This document shows, one piece after another, positions 7,585-14,436 of a stretch of 19,749 bases of DNA. The stretch is from an uncultured Eubacteriales bacterium (GTDB taxonomy: Bacteria; Bacillota; Clostridia; Oscillospirales; Acutalibacteraceae). Positions within the stretch are counted from its first letter, which is position 1, and each line of letters opens with the position of its first letter. The stretch covers positions 1 to 19,749 of the forward strand of contig CAKVBG010000017.1 in assembly GCA_934725345.1 (NCBI GenBank), read 5' to 3'. The notes beneath the pieces were generated by a model. The model did not search any database, was not told the origin of the DNA, and saw only the letters and a list, made by a program, of their open reading frames with translations. A program made the position numbers and the translations under genes.

Positions 7585-8346
7585 CTAAATATTAAATATC
7601 TTTCTGGCATTTTCTAAAGTTTTATTGTAAACTTGGCTAATTTCAATTTTCTTAATCTCTGATATCTTCTCAGCCACAAAACGAATATAACCAGAATTGC
7701 AGCGTTTGCCTCTAAATGGTACGGGTGCAAGATATGGAGCATCTGTTTCGAGGACTATATTTTCCATAGGAATATTTTCCACTACTTCAGTTAAATTTTT
7801 AGCATTTTTAAAGGTAACAACTCCACCAATTCCTAAATACATCCCCAGTTTGATAACTTCTCTTGCCATCTCTAAACTTCCTGAAAAACAGTGAACTATT
7901 CCCTTAGGCTTATGTTGCTTGAGGATATCTAAAGTGTCGCCGTGGGCTTCTCTATCGTGCACTAAAACGGGTAAACCATGTTTTTTAGCCAGTACAATCT
8001 GACTCTCAAACAATATTTTTTGAGCAGCTTTGCTTTCACGGTCAAAATGGTAATCAAGCCCTATTTCTCCAATTGCAACCACTTTTTTGCTTTTCTTGAT
8101 TAAACCTTCCAGTAAACCTACGCATTCTTCGGCGGGTGTTTTGCCAACGTTTTCAGGATGAACTCCAACCGCTGCATACATTTTAGGATACCTATTTGCA
8201 AGTTCTAAAGATTTTTCCGAAGACTCCAAGTCAGCTGCAGCATTGACAATCCCACAGATATCACTTGAAAATAAAGAATCTAAAAGTTTGTACCTGTCTT
8301 CATCAAATTGCTGGTCATCATAATGAGCGTGCGTATCAAATATCAC
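7585..8346 (-). CDS. tatD: TatD-family metal-dependent deoxyribonuclease
   Basis: Amidohydrolase-fold metal-dependent nuclease of the TatD family (3'-5' exonuclease activity is known for E. coli TatD; the Bacillus relative is YabD). The metal-binding signatures are all present: FDTHAHYD (His6, His8), AIGEIGLDYHFD with the bridging Glu, VLVHDREA, GIVHCFSG and the final LETDAPYLAP. The 253 residues match the family. The start is a GTG (8346). Its ribosome binding site AGGGTGA overlaps the metG stop codon, and only 9 bases separate the two genes, so the pair is tightly coupled. A metG-tatD neighbourhood is common in Firmicutes and supports the call; the cellular substrate remains uncertain. Confidence 0.95.
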   Translation of the reverse strand: MIFDTHAHYDDQQFDEDRYKLLDSLFSSDICGIVNAAADLESSEKSLELANRYPKMYAAVGVHPENVGKTPAEECVGLLEGLIKKSKKVVAIGEIGLDYHFDRESKAAQKILFESQIVLAKKHGLPVLVHDREAHGDTLDILKQHKPKGIVHCFSGSLEMAREVIKLGMYLGIGGVVTFKNAKNLTEVVENIPMENIVLETDAPYLAPVPFRGKRCNSGYIRFVAEKISEIKKIEISQVYNKTLENARKIFNI

Positions 8347-8355
8347 AGTATCACC

Positions 8356-10278
8356 CTAACTTATTCTACTTCCCGGCTCCATAGATTCGTCTGCTAAAAG
8401 AACTTTTACCGAACCATCACTGTTTTGTGAGGCTAATATCATCCCCTGGCTCTCAACTCCACAGAGCTTGACGGGTTTTAAATTTGAAACTAAAACAATA
8501 TTTTTATTTATAAGGTCTTGGGGCTGATAGAATTGTGCAATTCCCGAAACGACTATGCGTCCTCCCATGCCGTCATCAATTAGGAATTTTAAGAGCTTCT
8601 TGGATTTTTTAACTGGTTCACATTCTTTAACTTTACCAACGATAAGATTGATTTTAGCAAACTCTTCTATTCCTATCAAATCGGATTTCTCTTCTTCTTT
8701 TTCCTTTGAAGGCTTTAAATTACTGAGCTCCTCAAGTTCTTTTTCTACATCTATTCTGGGGAAAAGAGCATTACCCTTGTTTACGCTTAAAGTTTTACTT
8801 AAAACCTCCCATTTTTTGCAAAGTTCAAGCGTGCATAAATTCTCAGGGATGTTTAATTGAAGCTGAATTTTTTTAGAAGTTTCCGGCATAACAGGAGATA
8901 TCAAAACCGAAACTATTCTGAGTGCTTCACAAAGATTATAAAGCACAGCTGCTAATCTAGGATATTTTTCTTCATCTTTTCCGAGTTGCCAAGGCATTGT
9001 TTCATCAATGTACTTATTACATTTAGAAATAATCAACCACACATCCGAAAGTGCAACCGAAAATTTAAGACTATCCATTTTAACTTCATACGATTTCACT
9101 AGCTCTAAAACCGCTGAAATAAGTTCATTATCAATTGGACCTGTTTTACTAAGTTTTGGAAGTGTACCTCCAAAGTACTTACTTATCATAGCTACCGTCC
9201 GAGATAACAAATTGCCTAAATCATTGGCAAGGTCAAAGTTTATACGCTTAATTAAAGCTTCATTGCTAAAAAAGCCGTCCATACCAAAAGGAATTTCTCT
9301 CATCAAAAAATACCGCAGTGCATCGGCTCCGTAGCGCTGACTCAAGATCACTGGGTCAACTACGTTCCCTTTGGATTTAGACATCTTGCTTCCATCCTCA
9401 AACAAAACCCATCCATGACCGAAAATCTGCTTTGGTAAAGGCAATCCCAAAGCCATCAAGATAGCCGGCCAAATCACGGCGTGGAATCTAACAATCTCTT
9501 TGCTCATAAAATGCACATTAGCAGGCCAATACTTTTTAAAATCTGTATCGTTTTCACTGCCATAACCTTGAGCAGTTATATAGTTGGAAAGAGCATCTAA
9601 CCAAACATAAGTTACGTGTTTACTATCAAAAGGAACTGGTACTCCCCATGAAAAACTCGTGCGGCTAACACATAAATCTTCCAACCCGGATTTTATAAAC
9701 TGAATCATTTCGTTTTTTCTTCCCTCGGGCTGAATGAATTCGGGGTGTTTTTGATAGTAATCTAAGAGTTTATCGGCATAAGAAGAAAGTTTAAAAAAAT
9801 AAGCTTCTTCTTCCATATGTTTGACTTCCCGTCCGCAGTCTGGGCATTTGCCGTCGCAAAGTTGCGTATCAGTGAAATATGATTCACATGGAGTGCAGTA
9901 CCAGCCTTGATATTTTCCCTTATATATTTCCCCTTGCTCATAAAGCTTTAAGAAAATTTTTTGAACGGCCTTTTTATGATAATCATCTGTTGTGCGAATA
10001 AATTTATCGTAAGAAATGCCCATCATCGACCATAATTTTTTAAAACTTTCCGCTATACCATCAACGTAGTCTTGAGGGGTTTTATGATTATTGCTGGCAG
10101 TCTGTTCTACCTTTTGACCATGCTCATCCATGCCCGTTAAAAACATGACGTCAAAACCCTGCATACGCTTATATCTAGCTAAAACATCCGCAGCAACGGT
10201 GCTGTAAGTATGTCCTACGTGCGCTTGACCTGAGGCGTAGTAAATTGGGGTTGTTACATAAAAAGTTTTTTTGTTCAT
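8356..10278 (-). CDS. metG: Methionyl-tRNA synthetase (MetG) with C-terminal tRNA-binding domain
   Basis: Charges initiator and elongator tRNA(Met) with methionine. It is a class I synthetase: the HIGH-like motif is HVGH (20-23) and the KMSKS motif is exact (298-302). A zinc-knuckle insert has CTPC (128-131) and CPDC (145-148), with an extra Cys141. An anticodon-binding helical region follows, with a typical segment TMPWQLGKDEE. After a charged linker (about residues 515-540, rich in Glu and Lys) comes a Trbp111-type tRNA-binding OB domain from about 540 to the end, with LIVGKVKECEPVKKSKKLL and VESQGMILAS. The 640 residues equal the usual length of the dimeric type. The ATG has GGAGGT 5 bases upstream. 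It is the first gene of metG-tatD-ispF. No T-box leader is present: the leader is only about 35 bases. Confidence 0.98.
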   Translation of the reverse strand: MNKKTFYVTTPIYYASGQAHVGHTYSTVAADVLARYKRMQGFDVMFLTGMDEHGQKVEQTASNNHKTPQDYVDGIAESFKKLWSMMGISYDKFIRTTDDYHKKAVQKIFLKLYEQGEIYKGKYQGWYCTPCESYFTDTQLCDGKCPDCGREVKHMEEEAYFFKLSSYADKLLDYYQKHPEFIQPEGRKNEMIQFIKSGLEDLCVSRTSFSWGVPVPFDSKHVTYVWLDALSNYITAQGYGSENDTDFKKYWPANVHFMSKEIVRFHAVIWPAILMALGLPLPKQIFGHGWVLFEDGSKMSKSKGNVVDPVILSQRYGADALRYFLMREIPFGMDGFFSNEALIKRINFDLANDLGNLLSRTVAMISKYFGGTLPKLSKTGPIDNELISAVLELVKSYEVKMDSLKFSVALSDVWLIISKCNKYIDETMPWQLGKDEEKYPRLAAVLYNLCEALRIVSVLISPVMPETSKKIQLQLNIPENLCTLELCKKWEVLSKTLSVNKGNALFPRIDVEKELEELSNLKPSKEKEEEKSDLIGIEEFAKINLIVGKVKECEPVKKSKKLLKFLIDDGMGGRIVVSGIAQFYQPQDLINKNIVLVSNLKPVKLCGVESQGMILASQNSDGSVKVLLADESMEPGSRIS

Positions 10279-10318
10279 ATCGTACCTCCGTAAATTTTTG
10301 ATATACCCTGCTTTATTA

Positions 10319-10347
10319 ATAATATCACGGTATGTTTAGAATATCAA
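10319..10347 (-). promoter_or_regulatory. Sigma-A promoter of metG-tatD-ispF
   Basis: On the minus strand, -35 TTGATA (10347-10342), a 17-base spacer and -10 TATTAT (10324-10319). Both hexamers are one base from consensus. The expected start site is near 10312, giving a leader of about 35 bases, too short to hold a T-box. Confidence 0.65.
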
Positions 10348-10389
10348 TTTCCAATAGCAACTGTTAAAATTTTGAAAATAAATTTTTCT

Positions 10390-10419
10390 GCATAAATCAA
10401 ACCACGGAAGTACATAATA
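10390..10419 (+). promoter_or_regulatory. Sigma-G-like (forespore) promoter of the Asn/Gln-rich peptide gene
   Basis: GCATA (10390-10394), 18 bases, then CATAATA (10413-10419). This agrees at every defined position with the B. subtilis sigma-G consensus GHATR-N18-CATNHTA. Transcription would begin near 10426, just before the GGAGGTGA ribosome binding site, so the leader would be only about 14 bases. That shortness is the main caution. Sigma-F recognises overlapping sequences and cannot be excluded. Confidence 0.55.
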
Positions 10420-10439
10420 CTACCATGGAGGTGAGAAAG

Positions 10440-10571
10440 ATGAAAAATAACAATTCTAAAAATCAACAGAATCAACAAAATCAGCAGAATCAAAACAACA
10501 ATTCAAGAAATTCAAACAACAACCAAAACCATTGCAACAACACTAACAACAATTCTAAAAATTGCAAATAG
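10440..10571 (+). CDS. Small Asn/Gln-rich peptide, probable small spore protein
   Basis: A 43-residue frame starts at ATG (10440) with a near-perfect ribosome binding site, GGAGGTGA, 5 bases upstream, and ends at TAG. About two thirds of the residues are Asn or Gln (for example KNQQNQQNQQNQ). There are a few Ser, Lys and Arg, one His, and two Cys near the end (HCNN and NCK). There is no hydrophobic core or membrane segment, so it is probably unstructured and soluble. The composition resembles gamma-type small acid-soluble spore proteins and other tiny Asn/Gln-rich Clostridial proteins, but it lacks the length and repeats of SspE, and I cannot assign a family. The sigma-G-like promoter directly upstream suggests forespore expression. 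It diverges from metG and is convergent with ispE. No clear terminator was seen after it. Confidence 0.7.
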   Translation: MKNNNSKNQQNQQNQQNQNNNSRNSNNNQNHCNNTNNNSKNCK

Positions 10572-10644
10572 TTTTGTTGTAAACTAGAATCTCGAGGGTA
10601 TTTTCTTTTGGTCCATTAAGTTGGATAGAGAAAATGCTCTCACT

Positions 10645-11511
10645 TTAATTTTCAATAACACATCCTGTGTCAAGAGGCTGGCACATAAACACAGCTTCAT
10701 ATCTTTTTTTCATAATTTCAAAGCAAGTATCCGCAGACGCCTTATCCTCAAACACCCCATAAACACTCGGTCCACTACCACTCATCAATGCACCTTTAGC
10801 ACCACGTTCAAGAAATTCTTTTTTAATTCCATTTATTAGTTCGGGTAAAATGAAGTCCTCAAATCTATTAAATAAACTCCTAGAAAATTGATTAAAATTT
10901 GCAGTCTTCAAAGAAAATTGGAGTAAATCTAAATCCTCACGGACTGGACAATTTAAATTATCAAACATACTATATGCTTTTTCAGTTGAAACGTCGATTT
11001 TAGGTTTTACTAAAACTAGAAAATATTTTAAATTGTTTTCTATTTTTTCCAAGAGTTGTCCTTTGTCGGTTGCACGAGCAGTTCCCCCTAAGATACAAAA
11101 TGGAACGTCTGAGCCAATTTTTTCGCCTATCTGCATAAGCTCATCTAAACTAAAAATCTCTCCATACATACGATTAAGCATCACCAAAACCGCCGCCCCG
11201 TCCGCACTTCCACCGGCAAGCCCCGCCGAAAAAGGTATCCTTTTTTTTATTTTAATCTCAAGACCTCCACACGGCTTCTTTAGATATTCAAAAAACATAT
11301 TTGCTGCTTTGTAGGCTAGGTCCTTTTGGATTTCAAAATCAACGGGAAACTCATGCAAAACATTAATCTTTCCACTGTTAGAAGTCTGAACTTCAATTTC
11401 ATCAAAAAGATTTATACTCTGCATAATCATATCCACGTCATGATAACCATCGGAGCGCTTCTTGATTATTTCAAGCCCAAGATTTATTTTTGCAGGTGCA
11501 TAAGCCTTCAT
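10645..11511 (-). CDS. ispE: 4-diphosphocytidyl-2-C-methyl-D-erythritol kinase (IspE)
   Basis: GHMP-family kinase that phosphorylates CDP-methylerythritol at the 2-hydroxyl, the fourth step of the MEP pathway; its product is the substrate of IspF, encoded 3 kb away. The N-terminus YAPAKINLGLEI holds the conserved Lys8, and RSDGYHDVD follows (19-27). The GHMP ATP-binding loop is PFSAGLAGGSADGAA (93-107). GSDVPFCILGG carries the catalytic Asp, and LMSGSGPSVYGVF is the C-terminal GHMP motif. The 288 residues are normal. The ATG has AAGGAGA 6 bases upstream, which touches the stop codon of the upstream hexomutase gene 12 bases away, so the two are coupled. In many Firmicutes ispE is followed by a purR or spoIIG-type gene; here a convergent small gene follows. 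No strong terminator was found. Confidence 0.96.
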   Translation of the reverse strand: MKAYAPAKINLGLEIIKKRSDGYHDVDMIMQSINLFDEIEVQTSNSGKINVLHEFPVDFEIQKDLAYKAANMFFEYLKKPCGGLEIKIKKRIPFSAGLAGGSADGAAVLVMLNRMYGEIFSLDELMQIGEKIGSDVPFCILGGTARATDKGQLLEKIENNLKYFLVLVKPKIDVSTEKAYSMFDNLNCPVREDLDLLQFSLKTANFNQFSRSLFNRFEDFILPELINGIKKEFLERGAKGALMSGSGPSVYGVFEDKASADTCFEIMKKRYEAVFMCQPLDTGCVIEN

Positions 11512-11523
11512 AGAAATTCTCCT

Positions 11524-13197
11524 TCAACAATCTAAAGCTTCTATTTTTTTCTTTATATCTTCCGAAATAATTTCTAACTTCAAATGCAAAAGTTCTTTGG
11601 TTTCTCCGTGAAGCATGATATAAACTTTAAGTTTAGGTTCCGTACCCGAGGGCCGCACAAGCACCTCATTTTGATTTCCTAAATCGAACCTTACCATATT
11701 TTGAGTTTGACCCATTTTACTATCAAGAATTAGATAATCTTTCATATTCAAAATTTTAAAATCCCCGAATTGTTCGTCTTTTAGTGACCTGAAATAGGCC
11801 ATTATCTTCGAGATTTTAGAGTCCATCCCTGAACCTTTAAACTCAAAGCTTAAACTTTTTTCAAGATAGTATCCGTATTCTTCGCTTAGTTTCTCAAGCA
11901 CCTCACAGAGCGTCAAACCTTGGCTTTTGAAATAGGCAGCAGCCTCCACAGCCAAAATAGAAGCTGAGATAGCGTCTTTATCTCTAACGTACGGAGCGCA
12001 TAAATAACCATTGCTTTCTTCAAACCCAAAAATATACCGTTCTAGACTACTCGTTGATTCCAAATTGTGTATCTCTTTTGCAATATTTTTAAATCCTGTA
12101 AAAACTTCCAGGACTTCACAGTTTTCCTTTTCGGCAATTGAACTTGCCATCTTAGTGCTCACTAAAGTTTTTATGAGAACTCGTTTGTCTTTTGAAAAAA
12201 TTGGCTTATTTTTTACGATATAGTAGAAAAGCAAAATTCCAATTTGATTACCGCTCAAAAGTGTGTATCGGCCATCATTTAAAACGCATATACCTAAGCG
12301 GTCCGCATCGGGATCTGTAGCGATAATTAAGTCCGGCAAAGATTTATCGGCAATTTGCAATGCCAACTTAAATGCATCTTCTACCTCCGGATTCGGTTTG
12401 GGACAAGATTCAAAATTCCCATCAGGCACCATCTGCTTTGGAACCGTTTTTAGACCGACCACTCCTGCTCTTTTAAGTGCTTCTGTGCATAAGTTTATTC
12501 CGCATCCGTTTAGGGGAGTATAAAGCACTTTCAAATTTGAAAAATCCACATTGTTTATTTTTTGATCTAAAACACAAGCTAAGTATTTTTCGTATACCTC
12601 ATCATCGATATACTCTATTACTCCGTCCTCCAGGCCTTCTTGAAGCTCCATAGACTTAACATCTTCAAAAATTCTAACTTTTTCTATGAACGAATAAATT
12701 TCAGCAGACTGATTTTCCTCGATTTGAGCACCATCAGATCCGTAGCATTTGTATCCATTATATTCTTTGGAGTTGTGGCTTGCAGTAATCATAATTCCGG
12801 CATCACAGTTTAAACTTCTTACTGCAAATGATAAAAATGGCGTAGGACTAAAATCTTTAGTCAAATATACGCTTACTCCATTCGCTGCCATAACCCTTGC
12901 GGCAGTTTCAGCAAATTTTTTTGAATTAATTCGGGTATCGTATGAAATTGCAATTTTAGGATTTGAAATTTTACTGCAAAGATAATCAGCAAAGCCCTGC
13001 GAAACTCTACCAACAGTAAAAATATTCATCCGATTGTTACCTAAACCCATAATGGCTCTAAGGCCTGCCGTACCAAAGTTTAAAAATTTACCAAAAAGTT
13101 CGGTCTTTTGATTATCCTTTATTTCGCAAAATTGCTCTAGAAACTTCGTGCCTTTCAAGTGATTATTCCAATTTTGATATTCCTTTTCTGCATCCAT
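11524..13197 (-). CDS. pgcA: Alpha-phosphohexomutase (phosphoglucomutase/phosphomannomutase, PgcA type)
   Basis: Interconverts glucose 1-phosphate and 6-phosphate (or the mannose equivalents) through a phosphoserine intermediate. The family order is complete: FGTAGLRAIMG near 41-51, the phosphoserine loop MITASHN with Ser140 (136-142), the Mg loop ATDPDADRLGI near 293-303, the sugar-selecting loop FGFEESNGY, and the phosphate-binding loop VRPSGTEPKLKVYI close to the C-terminus. The 557 residues fit the PgcA branch and not GlmM (about 450), so it is not the glmM missing from the cdaA operon. The sugar loop GFEESNGY favours glucose but does not exclude mannose. The ATG has a modest GAG-type site. 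A strong sigma-A promoter lies upstream, and ispE follows after 12 bases. Confidence 0.93.
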   Translation of the reverse strand: MDAEKEYQNWNNHLKGTKFLEQFCEIKDNQKTELFGKFLNFGTAGLRAIMGLGNNRMNIFTVGRVSQGFADYLCSKISNPKIAISYDTRINSKKFAETAARVMAANGVSVYLTKDFSPTPFLSFAVRSLNCDAGIMITASHNSKEYNGYKCYGSDGAQIEENQSAEIYSFIEKVRIFEDVKSMELQEGLEDGVIEYIDDEVYEKYLACVLDQKINNVDFSNLKVLYTPLNGCGINLCTEALKRAGVVGLKTVPKQMVPDGNFESCPKPNPEVEDAFKLALQIADKSLPDLIIATDPDADRLGICVLNDGRYTLLSGNQIGILLFYYIVKNKPIFSKDKRVLIKTLVSTKMASSIAEKENCEVLEVFTGFKNIAKEIHNLESTSSLERYIFGFEESNGYLCAPYVRDKDAISASILAVEAAAYFKSQGLTLCEVLEKLSEEYGYYLEKSLSFEFKGSGMDSKISKIMAYFRSLKDEQFGDFKILNMKDYLILDSKMGQTQNMVRFDLGNQNEVLVRPSGTEPKLKVYIMLHGETKELLHLKLEIISEDIKKKIEALDC

Positions 13198-13230
13198 TTT
13201 AATTCTCTCATTTCATAAAATATTGAGATC

Positions 13231-13259
13231 ATTCTACCACTAACATAAACATTCTTCAA
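13231..13259 (-). promoter_or_regulatory. Sigma-A promoter of the pgcA-ispE transcript
   Basis: On the minus strand, -35 TTGAAG (13259-13254), a 17-base spacer and -10 TAGAAT (13236-13231). It lies in the 78-base gap after the M14 peptidase gene and gives a leader of about 27 bases. No terminator was seen for the upstream peptidase gene, so read-through is possible. Confidence 0.6.
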
Positions 13260-13275
13260 GATTTAAAAAATAGAT

Positions 13276-14181
13276 TTACATCACTGCACTTATTAAAAGT
13301 GATTTTTCTATTTTGTTATAAATTTGCTCAAGAGAAGAGGCTGGTAGCGGATTTTCCCCTTTACCGAGTTCTATTGTGAATGCCGGCCTTTTCATTTTTT
13401 GAATGAACCAATCTTTAAATCCGCCACCAACTGCTAATCCTTCCGGCTGACTTACCGTATATCCTGAAGCTAATGCCAAAATATTAGCGATAGTTTCCGA
13501 AACTTTTGGAGTGTTAGGACCGTAGTTCCAATAAATTTCTTCTCCTTGGCTATGAAAAGCCGTTGCAATTTCAAAATTGTTCTTTTGGCAAAAATTAACC
13601 AAGGCTTTTGTTTCGGGTTCGCTTTGAGGGTGAGGTCCGCCAAAACGAGTAACCCGTGGACCATCTATACCATTTTTTATCTCTAATTCATGAAGTGCTT
13701 GCCAATCGGCGTCGTAGTTATGATTTAAATCTACACCCCGTGCATTTGCTTGCCAGCGCGACGTGTTTCCACCGCTCACTTTATTTACAAGTTCACTATA
13801 TTTTCCTGCCGCATCTTTGCCCCAAAGTGAGATATCCACTCCATCAGGGTTTAAACAAGGAATTATTACCAGACCTTTTCGATTAAAGCTCTTTTTGAAA
13901 TCTATTCCACATATTGTTTCTTTTCTTCGGATAGTATCACAAACTCTATCCAAAAATTTCAAAACTACCATCGAAGTTATCCATTCCATCCCATGATGAG
14001 CCGCTACCCATAAATTCATTTTTTTGGGATTCCCCACTCTTATATAACTTATTTCCCTCCCACAAATACTTTTGCCAATACTCCCAAGAGTTAAAAAGTT
14101 ATATTCCCTAACAATACTATTAATCAAAGACTGTCTTACTTCATGAGTAAACTTGGCATTCGGAAACTTTAGCTGATACAT
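13276..14181 (-). CDS. M14-family zinc carboxypeptidase (gamma-D-glutamyl-diaminopimelate peptidase-like)
   Basis: Zinc peptidase of the carboxypeptidase A fold, most like the bacterial enzymes that cut gamma-D-Glu-meso-DAP bonds in murein peptides. The zinc ligands are His63 and Glu66 in HHGME and His210 in TAFHSQGEE; the catalytic Glu271 is in FTIELGKGENP. Substrate-pocket segments IIPCLNPDGVD (106-116) and ARGVDLNHNYDADW (147-160) are also conserved. I choose the ATG at 14181 because AAGGAGA lies 7 bases upstream; the frame opens 8 codons earlier at 14205, but that start has no site. The 301 residues hold only the catalytic domain: no LysM repeats and no signal peptide, so it probably acts in the cytosol, for example in murein peptide recycling or inside the developing spore. 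It diverges from the giant surface protein gene across 147 bases. The exact substrate is inferred from family resemblance. Confidence 0.88.
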   Translation of the reverse strand: MYQLKFPNAKFTHEVRQSLINSIVREYNFLTLGSIGKSICGREISYIRVGNPKKMNLWVAAHHGMEWITSMVVLKFLDRVCDTIRRKETICGIDFKKSFNRKGLVIIPCLNPDGVDISLWGKDAAGKYSELVNKVSGGNTSRWQANARGVDLNHNYDADWQALHELEIKNGIDGPRVTRFGGPHPQSEPETKALVNFCQKNNFEIATAFHSQGEEIYWNYGPNTPKVSETIANILALASGYTVSQPEGLAVGGGFKDWFIQKMKRPAFTIELGKGENPLPASSLEQIYNKIEKSLLISAVM

Positions 14182-14257
14182 ATCAATTTCTCCTTTTAAG
14201 CACAACGTATTTTAGAAATAAAAAATAAAATAAATCAATTGTATTTGCAAAAATATA

Positions 14258-14285
14258 TTGAAACCTTCTAGATTATATGTATAAT
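14258..14285 (+). promoter_or_regulatory. Sigma-A promoter of the giant surface protein gene
   Basis: -35 TTGAAA (14258-14263), a 16-base spacer and a perfect -10 TATAAT (14280-14285). The expected start is near 14292, with a leader of about 37 bases that includes GGGAGG (14315-14320), 8 bases before the TTG start. The rest of the 14182-14328 intergenic region is extremely AT-rich. No confident promoter for the divergent peptidase was found in it; TTGATT-N18-TAAAAT on the minus strand is the best, weak candidate. Confidence 0.6.
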
Positions 14286-14328
14286 TATAATGAAGATATA
14301 TAATATCATTTTATGGGAGGGGTTTTAA

Positions 14329-14436
14329 TTGAGAAGTTTAAACAAAAAACCATCATGTCGAAAAATTAAAAAAACATACTTAACAATGCTGATAAGTTTT
14401 CTATTTTCAATCTTTTTTTTAGGTAAATCATATTCT
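14329..14436 (+). other. Signal peptide of the giant surface protein
   Basis: Residues 1-36: seven Lys/Arg in the first 15 residues, then a hydrophobic run TMLISFLFSIFFLG, and S-Y-S before Gln37 as the likely signal peptidase I site. There is no lipobox Cys at the cleavage site and no YSIRK motif. Confidence 0.8.

Noticed and set aside
10279..10312. T-box leader for metG
   Set aside because: The predicted leader is about 35 bases, far too short for a T-box with specifier and antiterminator stems.
10572..10644. Possible bidirectional terminator between the small Asn/Gln-rich gene and ispE
   Set aside because: Only 4-6 bp AT-rich stems (for example TAGTTT/AAACTA) can be drawn, without a U-run directly after them on either strand.
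11524..13197. The hexomutase as the missing GlmM partner of CdaA
   Set aside because: Its length (557 residues) and motifs fit the PgcA branch; GlmM is about 450 residues and has a different active-site context.
14182..14328. Sporulation (sigma-E or sigma-K) promoter for the M14 peptidase
   Set aside because: CATATAAT resembles a sigma-E -10, but no matching -35 lies 14-15 bases upstream, and it would give a very long spacer to the gene.
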